A program made the translations under genes and the position numbers. The notes beneath the pieces were generated by a model. That model saw only the letters and a program-made list of their open reading frames with translations. It was not told the DNA's origin and did not search any database. From Woronichinia naegeliana WA131 (GTDB taxonomy: Bacteria > Cyanobacteriota > Cyanobacteriia > Cyanobacteriales > Microcystaceae), in NCBI GenBank assembly GCA_025370055.1, contig CP073041.1:6852272-6916271 (forward strand): a DNA stretch of 64,000 bases, in the 5' to 3' direction. Below are positions 10,216 to 20,021 of this stretch, piece after piece; the stretch's first letter is position 1, and each line of letters begins with the position of its first letter.

Positions 10216-12162
10216 ATGCTTATTTGTCCTCAATGCCATTCGGAAAACCCTAACCGCAATAACTTTTGTCAGAAATGTGGAAACTCCCTAACCCATCAAT
10301 CCTGTCCTGATTGCGATACTAGCGTCTTACTGAGCGAGGCAACTTGCCCTAACTGTGGTGCGGTGACGGGAAAAGTTTTATACCTATTGCTCTATCAAAA
10401 ATTGTCTGATGGGGATGAGTCAATTAAATATCCTGAGCTATATGAAGATTGTGTCGATATTGGCCAACGTTATCGTCTTTTGAAACGTAATGACTTAGAA
10501 AAAGAACAGGGAGACTGGCAAGTTATGGGTGATCATACGGCTGATGGTCGATATTTTTTAGCCAAGGTCGTCGATTGTCAACCCTTGCAACCCTCCATTC
10601 TGAAAATTCTATTATCCCAACACAATGAGTTTTTAGCCCGTCTGCCAGAACTACAAAGCAGCAATGATGATCCTACCTGGCAAACCTTAGCTCTACCAGA
10701 GTTAGCCTTTCCCTACTTTAAGTTAAGAGATCTCTATCCGACGATTCCTGATGTTTATGATGCTTGGTGTGAAGAAAATAATGAGTATGTGCTGCTGGCT
10801 GACCGACAATCCTGGCCCCATTTAATTGAACTGTTAGAACAGGAAGCGATCCCTCCCCTGCAACTTATTTTTTGGCTAAACCAAATGGTGATACTGTGGC
10901 AATCACTGGCCGATTTGCACTGTCTCCAGAGTCTTTTAATGCCGACCAATATTTACATCGACGAGGATCAGAACCTAGCGATTCAACAATTATTTCCTGA
11001 TGTCGATCCGCCTCCTTCTCTCTCGCAATTGGGGCAACAGTGGCAGGACTGGTTAACAAAGACCCAAGAACATCCCCTAGAATCCCTCATAGCTGTACTC
11101 GAAGAAGTGGGTCAGGGGAAAATTGCGGCGATCGCAGAGTTTAAAAGTCGTCTGGAAGAACTAGGACAGCAATTAAATGCACCAGCAACTCTTGCCGATG
11201 AAGTATTTCCAGTATTTGAGACGGAGATGTTAGAGGATGATGGGCCACCGAGTACACCCCAAAGTACTTTACCCGATGCCAATCTAGCCGATGGTGCAGA
11301 AATTGATGATGCTTCCACGGCTGTTTTACAGATGCAGTTGATTAGCTTGAGTGATTCGGGCTACACTGATCGTGGCAAACAACGCCCCCACAATGAGGAT
11401 TACTTTGGCTTGACCACCTTTGTTGAAACGCAACGCAATAATCAGGGCAAAAGTGTACAGGCAAAGGGTATTTATGTCGTCTGTGATGGCATGGGAGGTC
11501 ACTCGGCGGGAGAAGTCGCCAGTCACATGGCAGTTAATACCTTACAAGCCTTTTTTAATGAGCATTGGCAAGCGCAATTTCCCAGTGCCAATGTTATTGC
11601 GGAAGGGATTTTATTAGCCAATGAAGTTATTTACGACACTAACCAAAAAAATGCAAGTTCAGGCAGTGGTCGGATGGGAACTACCCTGGTTATGGCTCTT
11701 GTCCAAAATACTAAAGTCGCGATCGCCCATGTGGGAGATAGTCGCATTTATCGTGTCACCCGCAAAGGGGGTCTAGAACAATTAACAGTAGATCATGAAG
11801 TGGGCCAACAGGCGATTCAAAATGGCCTTGATCCGAAGATTGCCTATTCTCGACCCGATGCCTATCAATTGACTCAGGCTTTGGGGCCCCATGATAGTCA
11901 ATATGTTCAACCCGATATTCGTTTTTTAGAGATTGAAGAAGATACATTATTGCTACTCTGTTCCGATGGCATTTCCGACAATGACTTACTAGAAGCTAAT
12001 TGGGAAAGTAAATTATTACCCTTACTCAGTTCTAGTCAGGATATTGACAGGGGATTGCGAAAACTAATGGAGTTTTCCAATGAGTACAATGGTCATGATA
12101 ACTTAACTGGAGTATTAATTCGTCTTAAAGTTCGTCCCAAAATTCCGATTGATGTTTGGTGA
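10216..12162 (+). CDS. Zinc-ribbon / kinase-like / PP2C serine-threonine phosphatase
   Basis: 648 residues. Residues 1-55 hold a double zinc ribbon (CPQCHS...CQKCG...CPDCD...CPNCG). Residues of about 90-300 look like a decayed protein kinase fold (LADLHCLQSLLMPTNIYIDEDQNLAI resembles the catalytic loop region without catalytic residues). From about residue 375 comes a full PP2C domain: RPHNEDYFG, VCDGMGGHSAGE, AHVGDSRIYRV, LLLCSDGISDN and GHDNLTG, giving the metal-binding Asp residues. It should dephosphorylate Ser/Thr in the cytosol, possibly controlled by the N-terminal modules. Preceded by 286 bases without a gene, where its promoter must lie. Confidence 0.9.
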   Translation: MLICPQCHSENPNRNNFCQKCGNSLTHQSCPDCDTSVLLSEATCPNCGAVTGKVLYLLLYQKLSDGDESIKYPELYEDCVDIGQRYRLLKRNDLEKEQGDWQVMGDHTADGRYFLAKVVDCQPLQPSILKILLSQHNEFLARLPELQSSNDDPTWQTLALPELAFPYFKLRDLYPTIPDVYDAWCEENNEYVLLADRQSWPHLIELLEQEAIPPLQLIFWLNQMVILWQSLADLHCLQSLLMPTNIYIDEDQNLAIQQLFPDVDPPPSLSQLGQQWQDWLTKTQEHPLESLIAVLEEVGQGKIAAIAEFKSRLEELGQQLNAPATLADEVFPVFETEMLEDDGPPSTPQSTLPDANLADGAEIDDASTAVLQMQLISLSDSGYTDRGKQRPHNEDYFGLTTFVETQRNNQGKSVQAKGIYVVCDGMGGHSAGEVASHMAVNTLQAFFNEHWQAQFPSANVIAEGILLANEVIYDTNQKNASSGSGRMGTTLVMALVQNTKVAIAHVGDSRIYRVTRKGGLEQLTVDHEVGQQAIQNGLDPKIAYSRPDAYQLTQALGPHDSQYVQPDIRFLEIEEDTLLLLCSDGISDNDLLEANWESKLLPLLSSSQDIDRGLRKLMEFSNEYNGHDNLTGVLIRLKVRPKIPIDVW

Positions 12163-12237
12163 TATCTCTCATCAATATTGCCATTCAGAATAATGCTTGC
12201 CATAATTCTTGATAATAGTATTTAAACAATCCCTCCT

Positions 12238-13137
12238 ATGACAAATACTCCAAACCTATTATTAATCGGAGCCGATGGTCAAGTCGGTCAGGAATTGCGT
12301 CAAACGCTTGTCAATTTAGGAGAAGTTATTCCCCTCACTCGTCAACAGATAGATTTAAGTCAAGGAGAAATTCTTCGCCAAACGATTCGAGATCTAAAAC
12401 CCCAGGGTATTATTAATGCGGCTGCCTATACGGCGGTAGATCAAGCCGAAAAGGAACCCGATCTAGCCCAGGCAATTAATGGCATTGCGCCGCAAATTAT
12501 GGCAGAAATTGCCCAAACATTAGGGGCTTGGCTATTACATATTTCTACGGATTATGTGTTTGATGGCACAAAAAGTACACCCTATTTAGACAGTGATTCT
12601 CCCCATCCTCTCAGTGTTTATGGACAAAGTAAATTAGCCGGAGAAATGGGTATTCAAGGGGCAATGGACAATTATCTCATTCTCCGAACCGCTTGGGTTT
12701 ATGGACTGTATGGCAAAGGCAATTTTGTCAAAACCATGTTACGCCTTGGTCAGAGTCGAGAGGAAATTCGAGTGGTAGCCGATCAGATTGGGAGTCCCAC
12801 CGCCGCCCTAGATATTGCAACGGCGATCGCGGCTCTCTGTCCCCAGTTAGAAGAAGGTAAAATCAAGGGTATTTATCACTTTACTAATAGCGGTGTGGCT
12901 AGTTGGTTTGACTTTGCTGTTGCTATTTTTGAAGAGGCAAAAGCGATTAATATTCCGCTTAAAATTAAACAAGTTATTCCGATTACTACTGCCGACTACC
13001 CGACTCCAGCAATCCGTCCGTCTTACTCGGTATTATCAGGACAAAAAGTTAGTCAAACTCTCGGTTATTATCCTCCCTATTGGCGTGATTCTTTGCGGAA
13101 AATATTAAAGCTGGGACAAAACCATGAACTATTTTAA
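12238..13137 (+). CDS. rfbD: dTDP-4-dehydrorhamnose reductase
   Basis: 299 residues, a typical length. NAD(P)-binding Rossmann start LLIGADGQVGQEL, then NAAAYTAVDQAE, the STDYVFDG motif, and the catalytic YxxxK as YGQSKLAGE. The enzyme carries out the last step of dTDP-L-rhamnose synthesis for cell-surface polysaccharide. The rfbA/B/C partners are not adjacent. It follows the PP2C gene by 75 bases in the same direction. Confidence 0.94.
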   Translation: MTNTPNLLLIGADGQVGQELRQTLVNLGEVIPLTRQQIDLSQGEILRQTIRDLKPQGIINAAAYTAVDQAEKEPDLAQAINGIAPQIMAEIAQTLGAWLLHISTDYVFDGTKSTPYLDSDSPHPLSVYGQSKLAGEMGIQGAMDNYLILRTAWVYGLYGKGNFVKTMLRLGQSREEIRVVADQIGSPTAALDIATAIAALCPQLEEGKIKGIYHFTNSGVASWFDFAVAIFEEAKAINIPLKIKQVIPITTADYPTPAIRPSYSVLSGQKVSQTLGYYPPYWRDSLRKILKLGQNHELF

Positions 13138-13209
13138 AAGACAGAATCTTGTTAGTTTGTGTTAGAATACTTTACTGTTAAACATCACTGGCAAACATCA
13201 ACTATTTTT

Positions 13210-13509
13210 ATGAACAATTCCAAGGTTTTTCTAGCTGCTTTAAGTGCGATCGCCCTAACTTCTTTCATTCTCTGGGGCACTACTCATCCAGCCTTTTCTC
13301 AAGACCAAACACCTGCTGCCTCTGGTCAAGGCAACATGACGAATAAACAAGAGTGCATAAAACAACTTGATCTGAGTCGTCAACAGAAAATGCAGTTAAT
13401 ACAACTGAAGAAATCTTCTGAAGATAAAAAGGCCAAATTTGAACAATTAATCAGGATGCTTTCTCCTGCACAAAAAGATGAATTAAAGCAATGTATTTCT
13501 AAACAGTAA
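13210..13509 (+). CDS. Small secreted helical protein (LTXXQ/Spy-like?)
   Basis: 99 residues from ATG at 13210; an upstream in-frame GTG at 13159 is unlikely because a signal peptide starts at the ATG (MNNSKVFLAALSAIALTS, cleavage near HPAFSQD). The mature part is short and helical, with LDLSRQQKMQLIQLKKS and LSPAQKDELKQC repeating a pattern like the LTxxQ motifs of periplasmic Spy/CpxP proteins, plus two Cys. That resemblance is weak. Probably periplasmic; function unknown. Confidence 0.6.
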   Translation: MNNSKVFLAALSAIALTSFILWGTTHPAFSQDQTPAASGQGNMTNKQECIKQLDLSRQQKMQLIQLKKSSEDKKAKFEQLIRMLSPAQKDELKQCISKQ

Positions 13510-13564
13510 GGGATATAGTGAAGAAAACGAGAAAATTAAGCATGATTAATTGTCGTTAAATTGG

Positions 13565-14458
13565 TTAATGTTGACTAATTTTTCTCAGAAATTCTTCTGT
13601 TAATTTCATAAAGGCCTTAGATCCCTGGGTGTTAGGCATGGCAGTGACGACGGGCTGAAAAGTATCTACAGCTTTGGCCACATTGACATCCATCGGAATC
13701 GTATTCTCAAAAATTTGTTGGGGATCAAAGTCCGAATTAACCCGTCTCATTACCTGATTATAGTAACGACTTAACAAACCACCACTAGACAGAATAAAAA
13801 CGACACCAATTAAATTAATATTGAGGGGATCATCTGAGGCTTTATGACTTTCTTTCAGTTTGGCGATGCGTCTTTCCAATAACTGTATGCCGACAATAGA
13901 AAGGGGTTCAGGTCGAGCGGGTAGTATATAAAAATTACTAGCGGCAATACCGCTACGGGTTAATAAATTATAGCCTGGAGCGCAATCTAAAATAATAAAG
14001 TCATATTCTTCTAAAACAGGATCTAAAATCTTCTTTATTAAAGATCCTTCAAATTTATTCCAAACAGCTTCAAATTCTAAATTTTCCTGTAATTTTGCTT
14101 CTTTATGGAGCATTTCAGAAACGAGATATTCATCGTAGAGTTCAATATCTCCTGGTAACAATTCTAAGCCTTCAATATCACAAACACTAGGGCAAATAAT
14201 ATCAAATATTTCTAGTTTACTGTAGGGATTGGGTTGAATAATATTTTCAATTAAATAGCTGAGAGTTTTCCGTTTTTTACGGGTTTGGGCAAAATCATGG
14301 GGAGACATGAGACTCAGGGTTGCACTAATTTGGGAATCTAAATCTAGAACTAACACCCGTTTTTGGTGATATTTTGCTAAACAAGTGGCGAGGTTCACGG
14401 TCAAAGTTGTTTTTCCAACTCCGCCTTTCATATTAACCGTACTAATAATGCTAACCAT
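13565..14458 (-). CDS. ParA/Soj-type ATPase, orphan
   Basis: 297 residues from ATG at 14458. The deviant Walker A KGGVGKTT carries the signature lysine, followed by LVLDLDSQISATLSL (switch I), and FIILDCAPGYN (Walker B). This is the ParA/MinD family ATPase that dimerises on ATP and positions DNA or protein cargo. No parB gene or obvious parS cluster is visible beside it. An insertion in the middle (about residues 60-120) is longer than in Soj. Its upstream side now abuts the IS630 element. Confidence 0.86.
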   Translation of the reverse strand: MVSIISTVNMKGGVGKTTLTVNLATCLAKYHQKRVLVLDLDSQISATLSLMSPHDFAQTRKKRKTLSYLIENIIQPNPYSKLEIFDIICPSVCDIEGLELLPGDIELYDEYLVSEMLHKEAKLQENLEFEAVWNKFEGSLIKKILDPVLEEYDFIILDCAPGYNLLTRSGIAASNFYILPARPEPLSIVGIQLLERRIAKLKESHKASDDPLNINLIGVVFILSSGGLLSRYYNQVMRRVNSDFDPQQIFENTIPMDVNVAKAVDTFQPVVTAMPNTQGSKAFMKLTEEFLRKISQH

Positions 14459-14533
14459 CAAAAATGCCTAGGGGGTAATAGAATTTTGGCTAGTTTAGCA
14501 GATTTGGTCGGGCTTGACTAGAGAGTGTCTTGC

Positions 14534-15668
14534 TATACTTCAAACGTTCATAATCTGAGATTTATCAAAGCGTTGAAATCGTAAGGTGAGCAAAGAATCA
14601 AGCTCCTCCTTATATTTTACGTTAGCATCTTCAAGACATCCTGAAATTGCTGCAGAAAACTGCGTAAAATCTTCATAATATTTTGCGTATAAACACTTCT
14701 TTTTCACAAACTTCCACAGTCTTTCAATTAAATTCAAGTTAGGAGAATAAGGAGGTAAGTACAGTAACTCTATTCCTAATGATTCTGCCAACTCCTGCAC
14801 AATTCGGCATTTTTGATAACGAGCATTGTCTAATACCAACGTAATCGGTATTAATAGTCCTAATTCTGCTATCTTTTCTAGGAGTTCACAAACCTGAGTT
14901 CCCGTAATATAAGAACTGTTCGTTACCATAATTACTTCATGGGTAATTGCATTTAATGCTCCTAACACATTAAAACGTTTTCTCCCTGATGGTGACTTAA
15001 TAAAAATCCTTTTGAAGCACCATATAAAATTTACAAATGCTCCCATTACAAAATGAGAGGCATCTACAAAGAAAACTGCCCTTTTTCCTGCTTTTGCCTC
15101 TTCTAGCCTTGGTTCTAGCTCTTTTTCTCTATAGCTATCCTGAGCTTCTACATCTGCTTTTGATGGAATTGTTCCCACCTTTAGACACCTCATTCCTATT
15201 GACTTTAAAAATTTTCTGACTTGCGTTGGACTTCTTTTTATTCCCGTTAATTCTTCTATTCTTTTTACTGCTTCATTTATTGTTGCTGGTGGATTTGACT
15301 CAAAATATGCCTCAATTGTCCCTTGATGCTCTGTTAACTCGCTTTTCGGGCGATTAAATTTTATTTCTTTTAGTTTTTCTATCCCGCCCTCTTGATAATC
15401 ACGGATATAGCTTGTCACCGTATTTACTGAAACTCCTGCGAATTGAGCAATTTTTTGATGAGATAATCCCTGACTTTTTAACCATAAAACTTCCATCTTT
15501 AGCTGTACTCTAGGATGCGGGTGATTAAACCGACCGTAAGACAACAGTCTTTTGTCTTCTTCCGTAAATTCTAACTTAATCATTTCTCAGCCTCTTGACT
15601 ACTTTTTCTATTTTTACTATATTATCTCTTATTTTTAAAATTCGCAACTTGTGACCGTGTTCAGTATA
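14534..15668 (-). mobile_element. IS630-family insertion sequence
   Basis: About 1.1 kb. Both ends fall at TA dinucleotides and share an imperfect inverted TATACT-start, consistent with the TA target duplication of IS630/Tc1-like elements. The ends were read by eye and could be off by several bases. The transposase is intact. Confidence 0.6.
14540..15583 (-). CDS. IS630 family transposase, intact
   Basis: 347 residues as a single frame. An N-terminal helix-turn-helix (LSHQKIAQFAGVSVNTVTSYI) is followed by the DDE catalytic domain: VFFVDASHF (first Asp), LVLDNARYQK (second Asp) and LPPYSPNLNLIERLW (the Glu-bearing motif typical of IS630). The gene has no stop or frameshift, so it may be active. 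It lies between parA and a degraded intergenic region. Confidence 0.9.
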   Translation of the reverse strand: MIKLEFTEEDKRLLSYGRFNHPHPRVQLKMEVLWLKSQGLSHQKIAQFAGVSVNTVTSYIRDYQEGGIEKLKEIKFNRPKSELTEHQGTIEAYFESNPPATINEAVKRIEELTGIKRSPTQVRKFLKSIGMRCLKVGTIPSKADVEAQDSYREKELEPRLEEAKAGKRAVFFVDASHFVMGAFVNFIWCFKRIFIKSPSGRKRFNVLGALNAITHEVIMVTNSSYITGTQVCELLEKIAELGLLIPITLVLDNARYQKCRIVQELAESLGIELLYLPPYSPNLNLIERLWKFVKKKCLYAKYYEDFTQFSAAISGCLEDANVKYKEELDSLLTLRFQRFDKSQIMNV

Positions 15669-15985
15669 TTAACATAAGGTGAAATGTTGCTTAGTAGTCC
15701 AATATTTAAAAGTACGGGTAAAATGAACGAGGTTAAGCAATCCTAATTATCAGCAATTCTCAGTTTTAGATACAGCAAGCCTTTTAGGGATTTAAAGAAC
15801 ATTTCAAAGGGGGTTTTTGGGGCTATTCTATGTGTACTACCATGCCTGAAAGCCTGAAGACTCGTAAAATGAACTTGTTAATCCCGTTGAATTTTACCCC
15901 GTATTACGCGAACTAAAACCTGAAACCCTTGCTACAGGGCAAATTTAGAATTGCTGTTCTATGATTATATTTATGCCCGAAATCG
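15669..15985. other. Gene-poor stretch with degraded reading frame
   Basis: No intact gene. Near the right edge a short frame (ending LLFYDYIYARNRLVARFSK) becomes readable only when the composite transposon is removed: it runs across the target site into 29035 onward and then stops. Its upstream part is broken by stops, so it looks like the tail of a decayed gene. Confidence 0.35.
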
Positions 15986-15995
15986 GCTTGTGGCA
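15986..15995. repeat. 10-bp target-site duplication, left copy
   Basis: GCTTGTGGCA immediately before the left end of the first ISAs1-like arm. The same ten bases follow the outer end of the second arm at 29025-29034. Ten bases fits the ISAs1 family. Neither arm has a duplication at its inner end. Confidence 0.9.
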
Positions 15996-16666
15996 CAGGG
16001 TAATCGCATCTTATTTGTTACAAAAAATACAGACAAAAAGAGAGAAATATAGTGTAAAAAAGAAGCAGTCATCTAAGAGAAGAAAAGGCTATTATTTAAA
16101 AAAAGTAAGTGAGTGAGGTCAAAGATGGCAAAAGGCTTCGGCGCAAGAGTTCTAACCCCACAACAAGAAAAAGAAGTCAAAATTATCAAAAGAAGCATAC
16201 TGAAACATTTTCAGTGCCTAAAAGAACCGAGAACAGGGAGAAGGCAAGACCATAACTTAACAGCAATTGTCACCATAGGAATATTGGCAGTATTGTCAGG
16301 GGCAGATGGCTTCGTAGCAATTGAAGCCTATGGCAAAGCCAAACGAGAATGGCTAGAAATGTTTCTAGAGTTACCAAAGGGAATTCCCTCTCACGATACC
16401 GTTGGAAGAGTATTTGGAATGTTGGAAACAGAAGAACTAGAAAAAAGTTTTCTGAGCTGGATAAGCAGTCTAACGGAGAAAATGGACATAGAGCTGATAC
16501 AGATAGATGGAAAAACGAAAAGAGGTTCTTATGATAGGGAAAAAGGACTAAATGCGTTACACAGCATAAGTGCGTGGAGTAGTGAGCGGGGACTGATGTT
16601 AGCGCAAAAGAAAGTAGATAGTAAATCTAATGAAATAAAAGCAGTCCCCTTGTTACTGAAGTTACT

Positions 16667-17912
16667 GGCTCTCCCCTTGTCTGTGTGTAATGTTATGTTA
16701 AGAGTTAAAGCAAGCTAACAATTTAAGCCGTAGATGCTCAAAATTAGCAAATCCATAACTTTTCCTTTTTATTAATTTAATTTTTGTATTCATCCCTTCC
16801 GTTAATCCATTAGTTGTATGGTTTTCAAAATAATTGCATATACCTGTCAAATGAGTTTTCAGCATACCCACACTTTTTTTATAGAATAGGCACGCTGTTC
16901 TCATCCATTTTTCAAATTTTCTCCTTGCACCATTTGTCGTTCTTGAATGCTCATAAATATCTCTAATCTCTTCCTTCATTTCATACGCTATTCCTAAACA
17001 AGGATACATTTTCAATATCTCTTCTAACTCTTCTCTTTTTTCTTTTTTTAACTCTTCTTTATTTTTCCATAATAGGTATGTTAAACCCTTTTTATGGATA
17101 TTCATTTTCTTTCTCAATTTATTCAATTCTTCATTTATATTTTTCATTACATGAAATCTATCATAGACAATTTTAGCATTTACAAATAACTCCTTTATTG
17201 CTGACGTAAATCCCTCCCACATATCCACACTTACTTCCTTTACATTCTCTCTAACCCTTGCTGGCTGCACCTTTAGGGCTTCTATTATCTCTTCTTTTTT
17301 GTGTCCTTTTATTACTTCTAACAATTCCTTTTTATTTATATCTATCACTGTTGTAATAAAGTCTTTTTTTCCTTTTCTATTACTAAATTCGTCTAAACTT
17401 ATCTTTTCTGGTAATTCCCATTCCTTCTTTTCTGCCTGCTTTGCATACTCTTCAAATATTGATTCCAATGTTCCCCAACTTATTTCTTCTTCTTGCCTTA
17501 CCTCTTCTACATTTTTCTTTTTTACTTGCTCATAAATCTTTTCTTCATAACGAATTGTATAATGTTTTCTTAGCCGCATAAAGTCCAGTCTTTCTGTTAT
17601 GTATTTCTGACATTTTTCACAATGGAACTGGCGGCGGGGCACTTCCAGATATACTTTCTTTCCCAATAGGGATAAATCCCGAACCAAATTATATTCTATT
17701 TGATTTATATCTTCCAATTCTTTATGACAATTTGGACATTCTATTACTTCGTTTTTCATTTTTAATTTTAAGAACAAAGCACCATCTATTTCTCGATAGT
17801 TTACGACTGTTACCTTTGGCAAACCTAGTAGCTCATCCAAGTTTATCCACATACTCCACCTCCTACTGTGGTATTACTATTATACACTTTCCACACAGTT
17901 GGGGGAAGAGCC
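16667..17912 (-). mobile_element. ISL3-family insertion sequence, copy 1
   Basis: 1246 bp. Inverted ends begin GGCTCT(T)CCCC, as in ISL3 elements. A 7-bp duplication AGTTACT flanks it (16660-16666, 17913-17919); ISL3 normally makes 8 bp, but 7 is also what copy 2 shows. Confidence 0.88.
16698..17852 (-). CDS. ISL3 family transposase, intact
   Basis: 384 residues. The N-terminal zinc finger has CPNCHKEL and CEKCQKY; then a helix-turn-helix region; then the DDE domain with ISLDEFSNRKG, VSVDMWEGF (second Asp) and the C-terminal NGLTEGMNTKIKLIKR (Glu). Rich in Lys/Glu and AT-rich codons (many AAA, GAA, ATA) unlike the host genes around it. Complete, so it could supply transposition for both ISL3 copies here. 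Confidence 0.9.
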   Translation of the reverse strand: MWINLDELLGLPKVTVVNYREIDGALFLKLKMKNEVIECPNCHKELEDINQIEYNLVRDLSLLGKKVYLEVPRRQFHCEKCQKYITERLDFMRLRKHYTIRYEEKIYEQVKKKNVEEVRQEEEISWGTLESIFEEYAKQAEKKEWELPEKISLDEFSNRKGKKDFITTVIDINKKELLEVIKGHKKEEIIEALKVQPARVRENVKEVSVDMWEGFTSAIKELFVNAKIVYDRFHVMKNINEELNKLRKKMNIHKKGLTYLLWKNKEELKKEKREELEEILKMYPCLGIAYEMKEEIRDIYEHSRTTNGARRKFEKWMRTACLFYKKSVGMLKTHLTGICNYFENHTTNGLTEGMNTKIKLIKRKSYGFANFEHLRLKLLACFNS

Positions 17913-18596
17913 AGTTACTTAACATCAAGGGGGCAGTAGTAACCCTAGATGCAATGGGAACGCAGACAGAAATCGCAAAACAAATAAAGCAAGGTGAAGG
18001 TGACTATGTATTGGCTCTCAAAGGAAATCAGGGCAAACTTAATAAACAAGTTAGGGATTGGTTTAAACAAGCGGTCGCTCAGAACTGGCAAGGAATTGAA
18101 TACAGTTATCATGAGAAGACAGAAAAAGGACATTACCGTTTAGAAACTCGTCAAGTCTGGACAGTGTCAATCAATCAGCTTTCCGCATTGCATCGCCAAA
18201 ATCAGTGGGTCGGTTTAGCAACTGTTGTGATGGTTAAAAGTAAAACTCAATTCGGTCATAAAACAACAGAGACGTTTCGCTATTATATTAGCAGTCTTCC
18301 TACGGATGCCGAACGTCATAGCCATGTGATTCGTTCTCACTGGAGTATTGAAAATAGTCTGCATTGGGTTTTAGATGTCACTTTTAATGAGGATGCGAGT
18401 CGAGTGCGTCAAGGTAATGCGGCTGATAATTTGGGCTTGCTCCGTCGTTTAAGTATTAATTTGCTTAAACATGAGCCATCTCAAAAAAGCTTGAAGATGA
18501 AGCGTTATTTGGCGGCGATGGACAACAATTTTCTTCTACAGGTTTTAGCAGCTAGTTCACGGGAGTGATATTCATGAGTATATTTAGCTTCAAATA

Positions 18597-18806
18597 GGGC
18601 TTGCTGAAAAAGTCCACAAAACGAACCTAGATGCCACAGGGCGCGAAAAATGGTGACTTCAGAGCTCAGTTTCCAGTTTTACCTCACATTTTTCCAGCAA
18701 AGTGCATGGATTTTGAGCCTCCAAATGCCATAACCTTGCATCTGATCGTTTGTAAAATGCCTGAAAGTATTGTATAGCAAGGATTTCATCCTTATTCAGC
18801 AAGCCC
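18597..18806 (+). mobile_element. 210-bp MITE (MITE-G), copy 1
   Basis: Ends GGGCTTGCTGAA and its inverse; 6-bp duplication CAAATA on both sides (18591-18596, 18807-18812). No coding capacity. Its first 18 bases equal one end of the IS1182/IS5-like element found at 21751, 38291 and 41452. Confidence 0.88.
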
Positions 18807-18973
18807 CAAATAGGAGGATTGGCAAAATATTGACACCAACAATTATGAATTAGCGAAATTACTTAATCTTTTAGAGTTTAAGTTGATTTTCTTCTCTTTT
18901 TAGTTTTTGATATAGTCTATTTTTAAGCTAGATTTCTTTTTTGATTCCACTCTACTAATATGCGATTACCCTG

Positions 18974-19849
18974 CTTGAAGAACTGGTGAAATTGCGCGAG
19001 GAAGCTCTCACCCTACGAGAAGATATGTCCAATATAATTAGGGCTTGCTGAATAAGTCTGCAAATCGAACCTAGATGCCACAGGGCGCGAAAAATGGTGA
19101 CTTCAGAAATCAGTTTCCGATTTTAACCCACAATTTTCTAGCAAAGTGCATGGATTTTACGCCTTCAAATGCCATAAGCTTGCACCTAATCGTGTTCAAA
19201 ATGGCTGAAAAGCTTATCTGATAAAGGTTCTGCCTTTATTCGGCAAACCCTAATTATTCACGATTTGCGTAATCCTTTATTAGCCATGCTTCTATCGGCA
19301 GAAATTATTAAAAAATACAGCGATCGTCCAAGCACCAAAGCTATTTTGATCAAAAAAGCAGAGCAAATTTTAACCTCTGGTAAACGCCTGCAAAATATGA
19401 TTGATAGTTTACTGCTAATGGCCAAACTAGAATCAGGCAAAATTCTGTTTAATCCCGTGCCAACGGATTTATATGAGCTAGGGACAGCCATTTTAAACGA
19501 TTTTGAATTATTCGCTAATACCCAGAAGATTGAGCTAACAGGAGATCTCCCTAACCCCAAAAGCAGCATCGTTATTGATGAGATTATTCTGCATCGTGTG
19601 ATTGAAAATTTACTTTCTAATGCCCTAAAATTCTCGCCGTCGAATAGCCAAGTCCGTCTCAGAATTGAGTATTTACCCGAAAATCATCTCCGTATTCAGG
19701 TCATTGATCAGGGGCCAGGGGTCAGTCCCGAAAGAACCCAGGACATCTTTAAAAAGTTTGAAATCGGAGCCGTTAAAGCTAATGTCTCTCAAATTGGTTT
19801 AGGTTTAGCTTTCTGTAAAATGGCCGTCGAAGCTCAGGGAGCAGGGTAA
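18974..19849 (+). pseudogene. Histidine kinase fragment carried between the ISAs1 arms
   Basis: The frame opens at the inner end of arm 1 with a coiled-coil (LEELVKLREEALTLREDM), is interrupted by a 210-bp MITE, and resumes at IIHDLRNPL, the H-box of a HisKA domain. N-box (ENLLSNALKFSP), G1 (DQGPGV) and G2 (GLGLAFCKMAVEAQG) follow. The last codons come from the end of arm 2, so the 3' end is cut. Removing the MITE and one TAATTA copy restores N-I-I-I-H-D. N-terminal sensing domains are absent. It is a passenger remnant, not a working kinase. Confidence 0.88.
19041..19250 (+). mobile_element. 210-bp MITE (MITE-G), copy 2
   Basis: Starts GGGCTTGCTGAATAAG and ends TTCGGCAAACCC. Flanked by TAATTA (19035-19040, 19251-19256). 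It is inserted in the histidine kinase fragment just before the H-box. Confidence 0.9.
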
Positions 19850-20021
19850 TCGCATATTAGTAGAGTGGAATCAAAAAAGAAATCTAGCTTAAAAATAGAC
19901 TATATCAAAAACTAAAAAGAGAAGAAAATCAACTTAAACTCTAAAAGATTAAGTAATTTCGCTAATTCATAATTGTTGGTGTCAATATTTTGCCAATCCT
20001 CCTATTTGGGGCTTGCTGAAT

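Larger units (their letters stand above)
16113..18568 (+). pseudogene. ISAs1 family transposase, split by ISL3
   Basis: The N-terminal part (GTG 16113 or ATG 16125, to 16666) carries DHNLTAIVTIGILAVLSGADGF and the first catalytic region IDGKTKRGSYD. The C-terminal part (from 17913) resumes exactly at NIKGAVVTLDAMGTQTEIA and ends ...VLAASSRE at 18568, including [20 protein letters not shown] with the catalytic Glu. Deleting the ISL3 copy and one 7-bp duplication restores the frame, so the only visible lesion is the insertion. Confidence 0.9.
15996..18973 (+). mobile_element. ISAs1-like element A, arm 1
   Basis: Ends are inverted CAGGGTAATCGCAT. It contains an ISL3 insertion (16667-17912) within the transposase gene and a 210-bp MITE (18597-18806) downstream of it. 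Without both it would be about 1.5 kb. The MITE at the same place in arm 2 shows it was there before the two arms diverged. Confidence 0.88.

Noticed and set aside
14462-14533. parS-like sites upstream of parA
   Set aside because: No palindromic repeat of the parS type was seen in the short remaining interval.
18974-19849. Functional cargo histidine kinase in the composite transposon
   Set aside because: Both ends are cut by the arms and a MITE lies before the H-box; no complete sensor or start codon remains.
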